Shown here piece after piece: positions 18,601-26,374 of a stretch of DNA of 64,000 bases. The position numbers and the translations under genes are program-made. Each line of letters opens with the position of its first letter. Within the stretch, counting starts at the first letter, position 1. The notes beneath the pieces are model-generated. The model worked only from the letters and a program-made list of their open reading frames with translations, did not search any database and was not told where the DNA came from. Origin of the DNA: Myxococcales bacterium (GTDB taxonomy: Bacteria > Myxococcota_A > UBA9042). Where the stretch lies: the NCBI GenBank assembly GCA_023954815.1, contig JAGSHB010000001.1, positions 62,001 through 126,000 on the forward strand. The letters are read 5' to 3'.

Positions 18601-19458
18601 GGGGACATGCCTGTCGGCGATGGTCACCGTGCGATTGACCACGCGCTTACGGTCGCCCTCATCGATCGTCACCCACAGCTCCACGTGACTCACATTGGAC
18701 TTGCGTGATTGGACAGACGGGGCGCGCTTTTCCTCTTCGGGAATCCTCACCTCAACCTTGATCTTGACGTCGTCAAAGCCCTCGCGTGCGTACACGTTCT
18801 CCAGCGATTGTTGCTGTTGGGTCAGGGCGCGCTTGGTCTCGTCCGTACCCGGGTTGAGCACGTCGCCTGGTTGAAGCTGCACTTTGTTGCGCAGCTCGTC
18901 GGTGAACAGGGCGTGGTTGCCAACGAACTTCACTCTCCGAATGAACTGGTTGCCCGCCACAGCAATTCGAATGCCGGCTTTGCCCTCAAGGGTGCGGCAG
19001 CGAATCGACTGAACTCGAAAAAAGCGTGTTTTTTCCAAACGCAAACGCCCCTTGTCGAGCAGCCCCTTTGTCACGACAACGCCGGGTTCAAGCCCAGAGA
19101 GTCGGATAAATCGCGGCCGATCAGCTTCATTTTCACATCGCGTGCCAAGGCAGCCGACAAATGCGGTCCGCTCGATCGTCTGACCCAGGCAACGGCGCTC
19201 CGCCGCTGCGATACTCCGCTGCAATTCCGAGTCTTGACCGGCTGCCGTAGTTCCTTGGGTCGTCTTTATCCCGCCGCTCACGGTCCCGCGTGCCTTGATT
19301 TTTGTCGCCGCGTTGGGTCTGGGGGGCGGCCGTTGTCCGAGCGCGGGCAGGGCGAGCAGCAGCACCAGCGGGATCGCCAGCAGCGGGCGCAACACGACCG
19401 TCGCAACGGGCAGCTGTTGACGCCATCGCGCTGTTGCCGGAGGCAGATCCCTCGTCAT
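15670..19458 (-). CDS. TamA-like OMP85-family outer-membrane protein, unusually long
   Basis: OMP85 proteins insert beta-barrel proteins or form the outer-membrane half of the TAM machine. A signal peptide (LRPLLAIPLVLLLALPALG) is followed by several POTRA-like modules (for example VKFVGNHALF, MRFSGVKHF, IFVSGNF). A C-terminal 16-strand-type barrel shows NPTRGFSATASL, GQLGLRGV and GVGLRFLVSGQIPLRIDYG, and ends in Phe. At 1262 residues it is about twice the E. coli TamA length. A Cys-rich insert (about residues 645-715, nine or so Cys) interrupts the POTRA region. The gene starts 6 nt after tamB, with GGAGG 11 nt before ATG. TamA identity rests on this pairing; a BamA-like role is the alternative. 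Confidence 0.87.
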   Translation of the reverse strand: MTRDLPPATARWRQQLPVATVVLRPLLAIPLVLLLALPALGQRPPPRPNAATKIKARGTVSGGIKTTQGTTAAGQDSELQRSIAAAERRCLGQTIERTAFVGCLGTRCENEADRPRFIRLSGLEPGVVVTKGLLDKGRLRLEKTRFFRVQSIRCRTLEGKAGIRIAVAGNQFIRRVKFVGNHALFTDELRNKVQLQPGDVLNPGTDETKRALTQQQQSLENVYAREGFDDVKIKVEVRIPEEEKRAPSVQSRKSNVSHVELWVTIDEGDRKRVVNRTVTIADRHVPTAQERDAGLICRTVSERALLRQSGLNEVDVFTRRAGVRAKGRIRERLRGLGYNNPKVAVNHVEASQKVHVRIQLGRCNIVRLMERESIGQAHANATWRLTDDDDYHAVLPFAQSGVFDIDEADRGRRALRALLENRGYLFSEVELEVRDVPRAWKSRVQRAITYRISTGYQAQIRGMRFSGVKHFTSEQIYEAVVTRPYDFFDDGGYLQTAQLLGDLARLRQLYRDAGFFEFRYAMNASERGRRGGIVRRRKRVGGQQSIDILMYDRGFRVRRPIGEHFIYIDVPLTEGRRTRLGDLQVGGSSDRGQQRARKLMGLNRGDVLSFSRMVKGLRKVEDWYQEHGYFQAKVEVLCRVKGAAAESLTARVMTPVDPCERRVPPVGAKCPPKKASRQRCSAEQEPAKGVKKAPTKLRECRPDDWCACTKTRILSESVDLRLEIVEGPRVRIGEIFVSGNFTTHASLLMRDMPKYGSLYSGQALFVALRKIRNLGLFRSVSFDRIGADECPPRKHVAMLVRVVENDHNTVDFDAGFQTANLDRSAAQSTGEPPALFVDILDHFVSAGARLTSGSGQRVGAKLPNLVLTASADARLRNFRGLGQELRFVTRGGVSSNPDDYKKRWISLGLVAVSWTIPRIWRDVSLRVVPFASRDFVTTTVDIDKLMVAADVSKRFLKHLAVSIGGEGGLVRYRKAEDSANLTPWLQQYKLIPRASWDRLDSPLNPTRGFSATASLAYINAVVETVVAKVDANGDPELGADGTPLFVRNAEPGNFLKAEGQFKFYRTLRNTFTLGLMVRGGVANEGLPANETFRLGGQLGLRGVKDNGVLQYQRNGEPKPLMKPVQNPEEHVPGGTETPVCLVDSDPSSCPNGAETIDNGRMILAGTVEGRFPLIRRAGLWGAVFWDWGAIADDFDGLSYSQAYRHSIGVGLRFLVSGQIPLRIDYGIALDRRCTIHFSQTALGNCPSLEEFGQLQAGLLYSF

Positions 19459-19464
19459 CGTGAC

Positions 19465-22400
19465 TCAGTCCTCCAACGTCAGGCGGTAACGAACGCGCCC
19501 CTCAAAAATGTTCGACTCGGTCTTGCCGTCTACAATGCTCGAGATGAGCAGGGACTCGAGATACAGCCCTTCCATCGGCAGCAAGAACGTAAAGCGGCCC
19601 GTCATTTGCTGCTGGGTCGTATTTTGGAAATAGTCGCCGCTCAGCGTGAGGAATTTTCCAAGTCGGGTGGTAACTCTGGCAGAGATCCCGCCCGTCAGCG
19701 GAATCCCGATGCTGATTTTGTCCACGAACGCCGACAGTAGCATCTTGCTGAAGGCTTCAGCGAGGTCGTCCGTCAACAGTCCGATACTCGCTCTGGAGCC
19801 AAACTCACCGGCGCCATTCGATTGGCCATTCTGAGTTGGCAGGGCACCCGTGAGGATCAGAGATTGGATGTCGCCCTGCGGATAGGAAGGGATGGAACTG
19901 AGCTCGATATTGAGCTTGCTAGGATCATTTAGCGGACCAGAGACACGAATAATCACGGTGACTTTTTGTGCCTGTCCGGACCCGCCCGTACCCGCTAGAT
20001 TTGGACCCACACTCAAGTTGTTGTTGAAATTCGTGGCGCTGGTGTCGTCCTGAACGATCTCTGTCTTCGCCTCCAAATCGACCACGCCCTTGGCAGGATC
20101 ACCCTTAAAATCGATGGTCCCGCGCGTCACCTCAAAATCTCGCTTCACCACCGAATACGTCAGGATACTCCCCGGCTCGATCTCCACTCGGTCGTAGATG
20201 CGCGGCTGCGCTAGCGTCCCCTGCACCTTGAGGTCGAGCCCCAGCTCCAGGTCCGTTTTTCCAAAGGGAAAGCGCGACAGCACCAAGAAGTCCCTGCCGT
20301 CGACATCGAGATCCATCTCCATCTTTCCCAGCCAAGGCATCCGTTCAAAAAGCGGCTCGTTGTACGTCTCCAGCTCGCGCCCACGGGCGCCGCTGATTAC
20401 CTTGCCGAGCCGGTCGAAGCTCTTGGAGTAGTTGCCTTCCGTGACGTTGACCTTGCCGGTCACCTTCATCTTTCGGCGTGCATCATCGGCCAGGTTGCGG
20501 CCAGTGATGTGGGTCTGCGTTGAGACGACGACCGAGTATTCCTTGGGCACGGTGTGGGCCAAGTCCGTACCGTCGAAGTACCAGTTCAACTTCTGGGGCG
20601 TGTAGCCGGTGACCTCCATCTGCCCCCAGGTCGAAAAACGACCCTCCTCGATCTGTCCCTCCAACCGGGCATCCACAGGGATTCGAATCCGCAGCTTACG
20701 TTTGCCTAGGCCAGTCAACTCCATCTTGGCGCCGCCGGCGAGCACGACCTCCTTGCCATACCCACGCGGCGTCATCCGACTCTTGAGCAGCTCCAACCGC
20801 CCCTGTGCCGCCATAGCGTCAAGTGGTCCCGCCATGCGCATGATGCCGCGCGTCGCCGCCGCCGTTTTCAGACAACGAGACCGCTTATCCAAGTCGACCA
20901 GTGGGTCCTTCGCGATTCGCAGCCGCATATCGAGGGCCGCCATGCTCTCAGCCAAGGCGCCAAAGCGCGGAACATCCAGCGTACCGGCCAAAAACAACCG
21001 CAGAATACTGGGCCGCTTCTTGGCTTCGTTGGGGTAGACAAACTCGCCGCACATCTCGATGACCTCACGGCCAATGGGCAGGCTCATGCTGCCGATCTTC
21101 ACCCGATCGGGCAGCACATCGATGGTCGCTGGAAAGAGGTTGGAGATGGGCTCCAGACCGTTGCCGAGCTCGATCTCGCCGCCGCCTTTGGGAAGCTCAA
21201 AACGCACACTGTACAGCGGCTGGCCGGGCCGAAAGTCCAGACGGAACTCGGCGCGCCCTGTCCCTAACATCCGCATGCCGACCATGGGCGGCAGCCCCAA
21301 GAAGGCCATGGGGTCCATGCGCTCGGTCTGCATGAACGCCTGCATCCACATCGGCACCAGACGCTTGAAATGCACCCGCGAGCCTCCGAGCAGCCCGAAT
21401 TTCTCGAAGAACCGCTCGCTGGTCACGACAGCCGGCTCGCCCAGCGCCTTACGCATCTCGAGTTTGGCGTCGCCCATGTAGATCTTGTCCCAAGCAAGCC
21501 CCGTCATTTCGATCTTGGCGCCGAACGCGATGTCCTTGAGGTTGCCCTTGGCGTGGGGTACCTCCGCGGCCAGGGTGCCGTGCAGCGGCATCTTCAGCAC
21601 GCCCAGCTCACCGATGCGGTTCATCTCCATCTTCGGCCACTTGAGATCGGTGACCTCAAAGCGCTTGGATGCCAGCGCGTAAGTGATCCTCGCAGCGGTG
21701 ACGGTTGGCCCGTGCACCCAGGGCGCCAAGCCGGCAATGGCCACCGGCATGTACTCCATCTCAAGGTCCTTCACCCGAACCAAACCAGCCCCAAAGTGCA
21801 CATCTGCATCCAACCGGCGCAGGCGCTCGTGGCGCAAGATGGGGCGCGTGATACGGACATGGGCGCGGGTCTCAAACGATCGCGACGGCGCACTCAGATC
21901 CATCGAAAAATGGACCCGGTTGAGCGACAGCTGCCCCTTGATGCCGCTGATGTTGTAGGGCGCCAGCAGCTCCCCCAGCTTCAACCCTGACACGCGCAGG
22001 TTGGTGCCGCGCAGGCGCATGTCCTTGCGCAGATGCGTGAGATCTTTGTGGTACAGGTCGAGTTCGATCTCGCCCGCCACCTTGCCCAGCGCCACGACAG
22101 CCTGCACCTCGCGCAGCTTCAGGGTTCCCGCGCCCAGCTCCAGCTTTGTGTCGAGCCGTTGCACCTTTTGCCCACCAGCGACGATGTTGCGGGCCTTCAG
22201 ATCGCCATTGACCATCGGTGCAAGCCACGGACCCACAACGCCAACATCATCCATCCGCACCGCGCCCGAGACCCCCTTGACTCCAAAAGGCGACAGCAGC
22301 TTGGCCAGTTTGGGCAGATTCGCGTCGACTCGCAGCTCAACCCGCTGTTTGTGCACGTCCACTTCGCCATCGGCGAAGAGCCAAGTCGCCCCCTGCGCGC

Positions 22401-23991
22401 GCCGAGGCGCACCGTCCGTCCTGGCTCTGTCGGACACCAGCACCTGGCCCAAGACCACCGTCAGCGGCTTCGGCGGATCGGAGTGGGGCGTCATGATGGT
22501 GTCGATTGCACCGTGCATATGCAGCGTCGGCAGCGCCTTGGTGAGCATCGTCGCGTTGGCGTCCCGTCGCAGCGTCAACGTGCCATTCACCTTCGAGGTC
22601 AGACTCAAGGCCGGCTCTTTCGTCTGGTCGATGGACAGGGTCACCTTGGTATCGAGCGTACCGTCCATCACCCCCACCATGGAGGCGACCGCGGCTGTGC
22701 TCATCCCGACGCCTTCACTGGTCAGGGCCTCGGCGATGCGCAGATCCCGCACCACCACCTTGCCGCTGCTGACTTGAACGCCGTCGGTACCGAGGCGATA
22801 GCGAAACGCCTCCGACGTCAGCTGCCCGCCAAAGGCCGCGACCTTGAGGTCACGACTCACCAGCCGCACGATCTCTCCCGGCTTGTCGCCCACATGTAGT
22901 TCAAGCTGCCCAGACACCGAGCGGGTTGGAAATCCGGCCATTTTTCCCGCACCCGACACCCGCCCTTTCACATGGGTAGCGCCGGTGCTGGTCACGTGTA
23001 CGTCGCCCGTCATCACCGACGTAGCCGCGAATTTCTCCCCCAACATCTTCCCGACAAAAGGCTCTTCCGTCGACGACGCGAGCTCTGAGCCGGTGACCTG
23101 CACATCCACAACGGGCGCGAGCTGCACCCGCACATCTCCACGTTTGATCTGGGTATGCTTCGACTTGAATCGAACGCCGCTGGCCACGACTTCCCGCTCA
23201 TTGCCGCGCAACGAGCGCACGGCCAGCCGCCCACCGGGGAGCTGCTCCAGCTTCGCGTCTTTGAACGACTGCAGGATCATCGCGCCCCGCTGCGCCTTCA
23301 GATCCACGGCATTGTAGCTGTAGCGAACCGACGTCTCGCCGCCAATATCCAGCCGGAAGTCCCCGGTCATCTGTAAGCCGGCCAGGTTGATCTGCGTGCC
23401 GTTCAGATCCATTCGAAAGCGGCCGTCTTGGAGACTCAATCGTTCAATGATCAGCGCAAACTGCGCCTTTGACTCGGCGCTGGGAGCCGCTGGCTTTGGC
23501 GGCGCAAAGGCTTCGGCGAGCCGCAATTTGCCGGCGCTGTCGTTTTCGACCGCAACCTTGGGCCCGGCGAGCCGAATATCGCGAACGCGCAGCTCCTTGA
23601 TTGCCGCGCCTCGTGTCACTTGCTGCAGCAATGTCAGCCAGCTGACCTCGACGCTCAGCCACTCGGCGGAGACCACCCGGCGCCCCTCTGCATCCCGCAC
23701 ATCGGGGCGGATGAGGCGAACCCGGCCGGGATCTGGCCCCCACTGCACCTGGGCGATGGTGATTTCGCCGGCTACCTGCTCGCTGGCAAAGGCGCTCACT
23801 CGCGACGAGACAGCGGCCGAGTTGATCGCGAAATAGACGAAGAGCAGCGCAGTTGCCAGATTGATGGCGAGCCGAATGGTCAACTGGTAGACGCCAGCAC
23901 CAACGATGCGCAGCGCACGCCGCCGGCGCACACCGCGCTTCCTTTCCGGTTGCTGCTGGCTCTGTTGCAACCTTCGCTCCCGTCGTCCCAC
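19465..23991 (-). CDS. tamB: TamB-like translocation and assembly module protein
   Basis: TamB spans the periplasm and works with an OMP85 partner in envelope biogenesis or lipid transport. The 1508-residue product starts with a basic segment and one signal-anchor helix (LAINLATALLFVYFAINSAAV), then an AsmA-like region and long beta-rich repeats. The C-terminal DUF490 domain shows GSILTYSVVKRDFEVTRGTI, VIIRVSGPLNDP, IELSSIPSYPQGDIQSLIL and a final FTFLLPMEGLYLE. The start is GTG at 23991 with only a weak ribosome site, so the exact start is uncertain. The TamA-like gene follows at once, which supports a shared operon. The order tamB-tamA is the reverse of E. coli. Confidence 0.92.
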   Translation of the reverse strand: MGRRERRLQQSQQQPERKRGVRRRRALRIVGAGVYQLTIRLAINLATALLFVYFAINSAAVSSRVSAFASEQVAGEITIAQVQWGPDPGRVRLIRPDVRDAEGRRVVSAEWLSVEVSWLTLLQQVTRGAAIKELRVRDIRLAGPKVAVENDSAGKLRLAEAFAPPKPAAPSAESKAQFALIIERLSLQDGRFRMDLNGTQINLAGLQMTGDFRLDIGGETSVRYSYNAVDLKAQRGAMILQSFKDAKLEQLPGGRLAVRSLRGNEREVVASGVRFKSKHTQIKRGDVRVQLAPVVDVQVTGSELASSTEEPFVGKMLGEKFAATSVMTGDVHVTSTGATHVKGRVSGAGKMAGFPTRSVSGQLELHVGDKPGEIVRLVSRDLKVAAFGGQLTSEAFRYRLGTDGVQVSSGKVVVRDLRIAEALTSEGVGMSTAAVASMVGVMDGTLDTKVTLSIDQTKEPALSLTSKVNGTLTLRRDANATMLTKALPTLHMHGAIDTIMTPHSDPPKPLTVVLGQVLVSDRARTDGAPRRAQGATWLFADGEVDVHKQRVELRVDANLPKLAKLLSPFGVKGVSGAVRMDDVGVVGPWLAPMVNGDLKARNIVAGGQKVQRLDTKLELGAGTLKLREVQAVVALGKVAGEIELDLYHKDLTHLRKDMRLRGTNLRVSGLKLGELLAPYNISGIKGQLSLNRVHFSMDLSAPSRSFETRAHVRITRPILRHERLRRLDADVHFGAGLVRVKDLEMEYMPVAIAGLAPWVHGPTVTAARITYALASKRFEVTDLKWPKMEMNRIGELGVLKMPLHGTLAAEVPHAKGNLKDIAFGAKIEMTGLAWDKIYMGDAKLEMRKALGEPAVVTSERFFEKFGLLGGSRVHFKRLVPMWMQAFMQTERMDPMAFLGLPPMVGMRMLGTGRAEFRLDFRPGQPLYSVRFELPKGGGEIELGNGLEPISNLFPATIDVLPDRVKIGSMSLPIGREVIEMCGEFVYPNEAKKRPSILRLFLAGTLDVPRFGALAESMAALDMRLRIAKDPLVDLDKRSRCLKTAAATRGIMRMAGPLDAMAAQGRLELLKSRMTPRGYGKEVVLAGGAKMELTGLGKRKLRIRIPVDARLEGQIEEGRFSTWGQMEVTGYTPQKLNWYFDGTDLAHTVPKEYSVVVSTQTHITGRNLADDARRKMKVTGKVNVTEGNYSKSFDRLGKVISGARGRELETYNEPLFERMPWLGKMEMDLDVDGRDFLVLSRFPFGKTDLELGLDLKVQGTLAQPRIYDRVEIEPGSILTYSVVKRDFEVTRGTIDFKGDPAKGVVDLEAKTEIVQDDTSATNFNNNLSVGPNLAGTGGSGQAQKVTVIIRVSGPLNDPSKLNIELSSIPSYPQGDIQSLILTGALPTQNGQSNGAGEFGSRASIGLLTDDLAEAFSKMLLSAFVDKISIGIPLTGGISARVTTRLGKFLTLSGDYFQNTTQQQMTGRFTFLLPMEGLYLESLLISSIVDGKTESNIFEGRVRYRLTLED

Positions 23992-24312
23992 ACTCGCACC
24001 GGCAAAAAAGCGTCCCGCGCGCGCGTAGATATAACGTCATCGACGCGACAGTGTTCACCATACCTGCCAGATCACTGTCCCGAAAGTTTAGCGCGACCCT
24101 GTCCCCACAGGACATCGCAGTCGTGGGATTACGTGAGCGCGTCGTCAGCGACAAACGAGATATAATACTGAATTTATAGGGTTGTTGTCTCAAATTAGCT
24201 TTGGATCAAGGCCCAGCAGCGCGCGAAAAGTACCGCGCTGAATCTCAGCGACGACGGAGCTACCGGCTTGATCGTGATGTTTGTGAGCGACTTCAACAAG
24301 CCGGGCGCTGAA
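23992..24312. other. Intergenic region upstream of tamB
   Basis: This 321-bp stretch includes an AT-rich patch (about 24155-24200). On the minus strand a TTGAGA and a TATTAT lie 20 nt apart there, a weak promoter candidate for tamB. CCGGCTTG (24263-24270) and CAAGCCGG (24297-24304) form an 8-bp inverted repeat just after the Cys-rich gene. CAGCGCG and CGCGCTG form another near 24214-24237 on the minus strand. Either may end that transcript. No gene was seen. Confidence 0.4.
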
Positions 24313-26094
24313 CTACGGTGAGCTCGAAATCAAGAAGTCGAGGCAGACAGGGATGCCAAAGCACTTGATGCACACAGATTTACAGCCTGGGCAGGAGTAG
24401 CCCTGCGGGACCTTCTTGGCCACGCACTTGCCCGATGACGCACAGGTTCCCAGCGCATCGACCTTGCCGCACAGATCGACCTTCACCTTGGTGCTGCAGG
24501 GCTCGTTCGGCTTGCTAAAGCACTTGCCACCGCTGCACGTGCCGACAGGGCAGTCTGCAGACGGCGCTTTGCAGAGCGTGTAGTCGCTGTTGGTGTGCTG
24601 ACAGCCGACCTTCGGGTTGCACAGATCCTTGGTGCACGGATTCTTGTCGTCACACTGATTGATCGGGCCCGGCAAGCATTTACCCGCGTTGCACAGGTCA
24701 TTTTGTGTGCACGGATTTCCGTCTTCGCATTTGGTACCGGAGGACGGTTTGTGACCGCATGAGCCAGCCGTGCAGGTATCCGTGGTGCACACCTGGCCAT
24801 CATCGGCGCACTTGGAGCCATCCTTCTTCTGCGGATGGGTGCACTTGCCATTTTTACACAAGTCCTGCGTGCAGACCTTGCCATCGTCGGGGCACACCGC
24901 ATCGGACGACGCCTTGTTGACGCAGCCGGTAAACGGGTCGCAGCTGTCCTTCGTGCACGGGTCGTTGTCGTCACACGCCAAGGCGTTGCCGCCGATGCAC
25001 TTGCCTGCGATGCACTTGTCGGTCTGGGTGCAGAGCGAGCCGTCATCGCAGGCGAGGCCAGCGAGCTCCTTGTGCTTGCACGACCCATCGGTATTGCAGG
25101 TGTCCTTGGTGCACGGGTCGCCATCATCGCAGAGTCCTTCGTCGGTCTCGCCGTCGCAGTCATCATCGATGCCGTTGCACTTTTCGGGCTTGGCCGCTGG
25201 CGCGTCGCACGAGGTCTTGCCGTCCACGCAGGCGATGACCACGCCCGTACAAGAGCCGAACTGGTTCGTCTTTTTGCAGGGTGCGGTCGCATCGAAGTTG
25301 TCGGTGTCGCCGTCGCAGTCATCATCGACCCCGTTGCACTCCTCGGCCTTGGGAACGGTCGCCTTGCATTGGCTCAACCCGCCCGCTTCACAAGACCGGT
25401 CCCCGGTGCAGGAGCCATAGAGGTTCTTGTTGGTGCACGACGTCTTCAGCCCCAACTCAATGGCCCGCTGGCTGCATTGGCAGATGCCGGCCTCGCGCAC
25501 GCACTGGTTGGACGACAGCCCCGTTTTGGGGTCGACCACCTGCTGGCAGCTGTAGTTTCCTGGGCAGTCCGGCTTGACCTCGTCGCAGGCGATTCCGCAA
25601 TAAGAGCCTGAATTTCCGAAGCTCACACACACGTTTCCGCTCTTATCACCGTCGTTACAGTCCTTATTTTCCGTGCACGGATCGCATAGGTACAAGAACT
25701 TCGGCAGGCACAAGTAGATGATGTCGCCACCGGAAGTCTTCTTCTCGGCACACGAAAATCCGTTCGGGCAGTTCTCTTCGCAGATCTGAGTGCACACTTT
25801 TCCGTTGGAATTTTGGACGCATAGGCTGGTGTCGCAATCTTCGTTGCTCTTGCAGGGCGCACCGAACGTCCCCTCTTCCGGCGGCCCAGCGTCCGGTGGG
25901 CCGGCATCTTCCGTGGCCGCCACGTCCACTTCGCCCGCGTCACTCGAGCCGACAGAAAAATCGATTGCGCTCCCGTCGCCACTGGCTGCGGCACCATTGT
26001 TCTTGGGGCCGCTATCTTCCTCGCCGCACGCTGTGAGCCCAGCAGCGCCGATGAAGGCGACCAGGACAAGCAGGTTCAAGCGATCGAAATACAT
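24313..26094 (-). CDS. Cys-rich repeat lipoprotein with MopE-like motifs
   Basis: The 593-residue product starts at ATG 26094 (TGGAG 8 nt upstream). A signal with lipobox GLTAC ends near residue 23. A DAG/PPDAG linker follows, then a fully Cys-rich body. Its middle carries ECNGVDDDCDGDTD and KCNGIDDDCDGETDEG, the motif of MopE-like and other myxobacterial metal-binding surface proteins. From about residue 325 there are repeats of the type CDDGxxCTxxDxCxxGxC, also found in the giant protein read divergently at 26375. Acidic residues between Cys pairs suggest Ca2+ or other metal binding. No catalytic motif is seen. Surface location is inferred; the function is unknown. Confidence 0.85.
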   Translation of the reverse strand: MYFDRLNLLVLVAFIGAAGLTACGEEDSGPKNNGAAASGDGSAIDFSVGSSDAGEVDVAATEDAGPPDAGPPEEGTFGAPCKSNEDCDTSLCVQNSNGKVCTQICEENCPNGFSCAEKKTSGGDIIYLCLPKFLYLCDPCTENKDCNDGDKSGNVCVSFGNSGSYCGIACDEVKPDCPGNYSCQQVVDPKTGLSSNQCVREAGICQCSQRAIELGLKTSCTNKNLYGSCTGDRSCEAGGLSQCKATVPKAEECNGVDDDCDGDTDNFDATAPCKKTNQFGSCTGVVIACVDGKTSCDAPAAKPEKCNGIDDDCDGETDEGLCDDGDPCTKDTCNTDGSCKHKELAGLACDDGSLCTQTDKCIAGKCIGGNALACDDNDPCTKDSCDPFTGCVNKASSDAVCPDDGKVCTQDLCKNGKCTHPQKKDGSKCADDGQVCTTDTCTAGSCGHKPSSGTKCEDGNPCTQNDLCNAGKCLPGPINQCDDKNPCTKDLCNPKVGCQHTNSDYTLCKAPSADCPVGTCSGGKCFSKPNEPCSTKVKVDLCGKVDALGTCASSGKCVAKKVPQGYSCPGCKSVCIKCFGIPVCLDFLISSSP

Positions 26095-26144
26095 AGATTA
26101 CTCCAGAAAACACCAGGGCGCTGCGGCGCCGCGACGGTCAAGAG

Positions 26145-26171
26145 GGTATAGGCGCCGCTGTAGCCGATCAA
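26145..26171 (-). promoter_or_regulatory. Weak promoter candidate for the Cys-rich lipoprotein gene
   Basis: On the minus strand TTGATC (26166-26171) and TATACC (26145-26150) are separated by 15 nt, shorter than the usual 17. Transcription would start about 40 nt before the ATG at 26094. The spacing makes this doubtful. Confidence 0.2.
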
Positions 26172-26271
26172 CGCTGATGATCCTGTCCAGCCCCCTTAGC
26201 TGGGGTCCACCCGCACCTTTCTTGCGGCGTTCTGACTGCATCTGTTAGCCTGACCCCCTGCAACCCCGAGT

Positions 26272-26294
26272 CACCGCCGATTATTTCGGTGGTG
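26272..26294. repeat. Inverted repeat in the leader of the giant Cys-rich gene
   Basis: CACCGCCGA (26272-26280) pairs with TCGGTGGTG (26286-26294) across a TTATT loop, with one G-T pair. It lies about 80 bp upstream of the giant lipoprotein start and between two divergent genes. It could be an operator or an mRNA hairpin. Confidence 0.35.
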
Positions 26295-26374
26295 ACGAAA
26301 ACCACCGCTCTCCCCCCGATTTCTGCGGTTGCACTTCTCGGTCCGCCGGACCCACTCTAGGCAGGGAACCCGAC

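Noticed and set aside
24155-24166. TATAAT on the plus strand near 24161 as a promoter
   Set aside because: There is no plus-strand gene until 26375 and no suitable -35 box.
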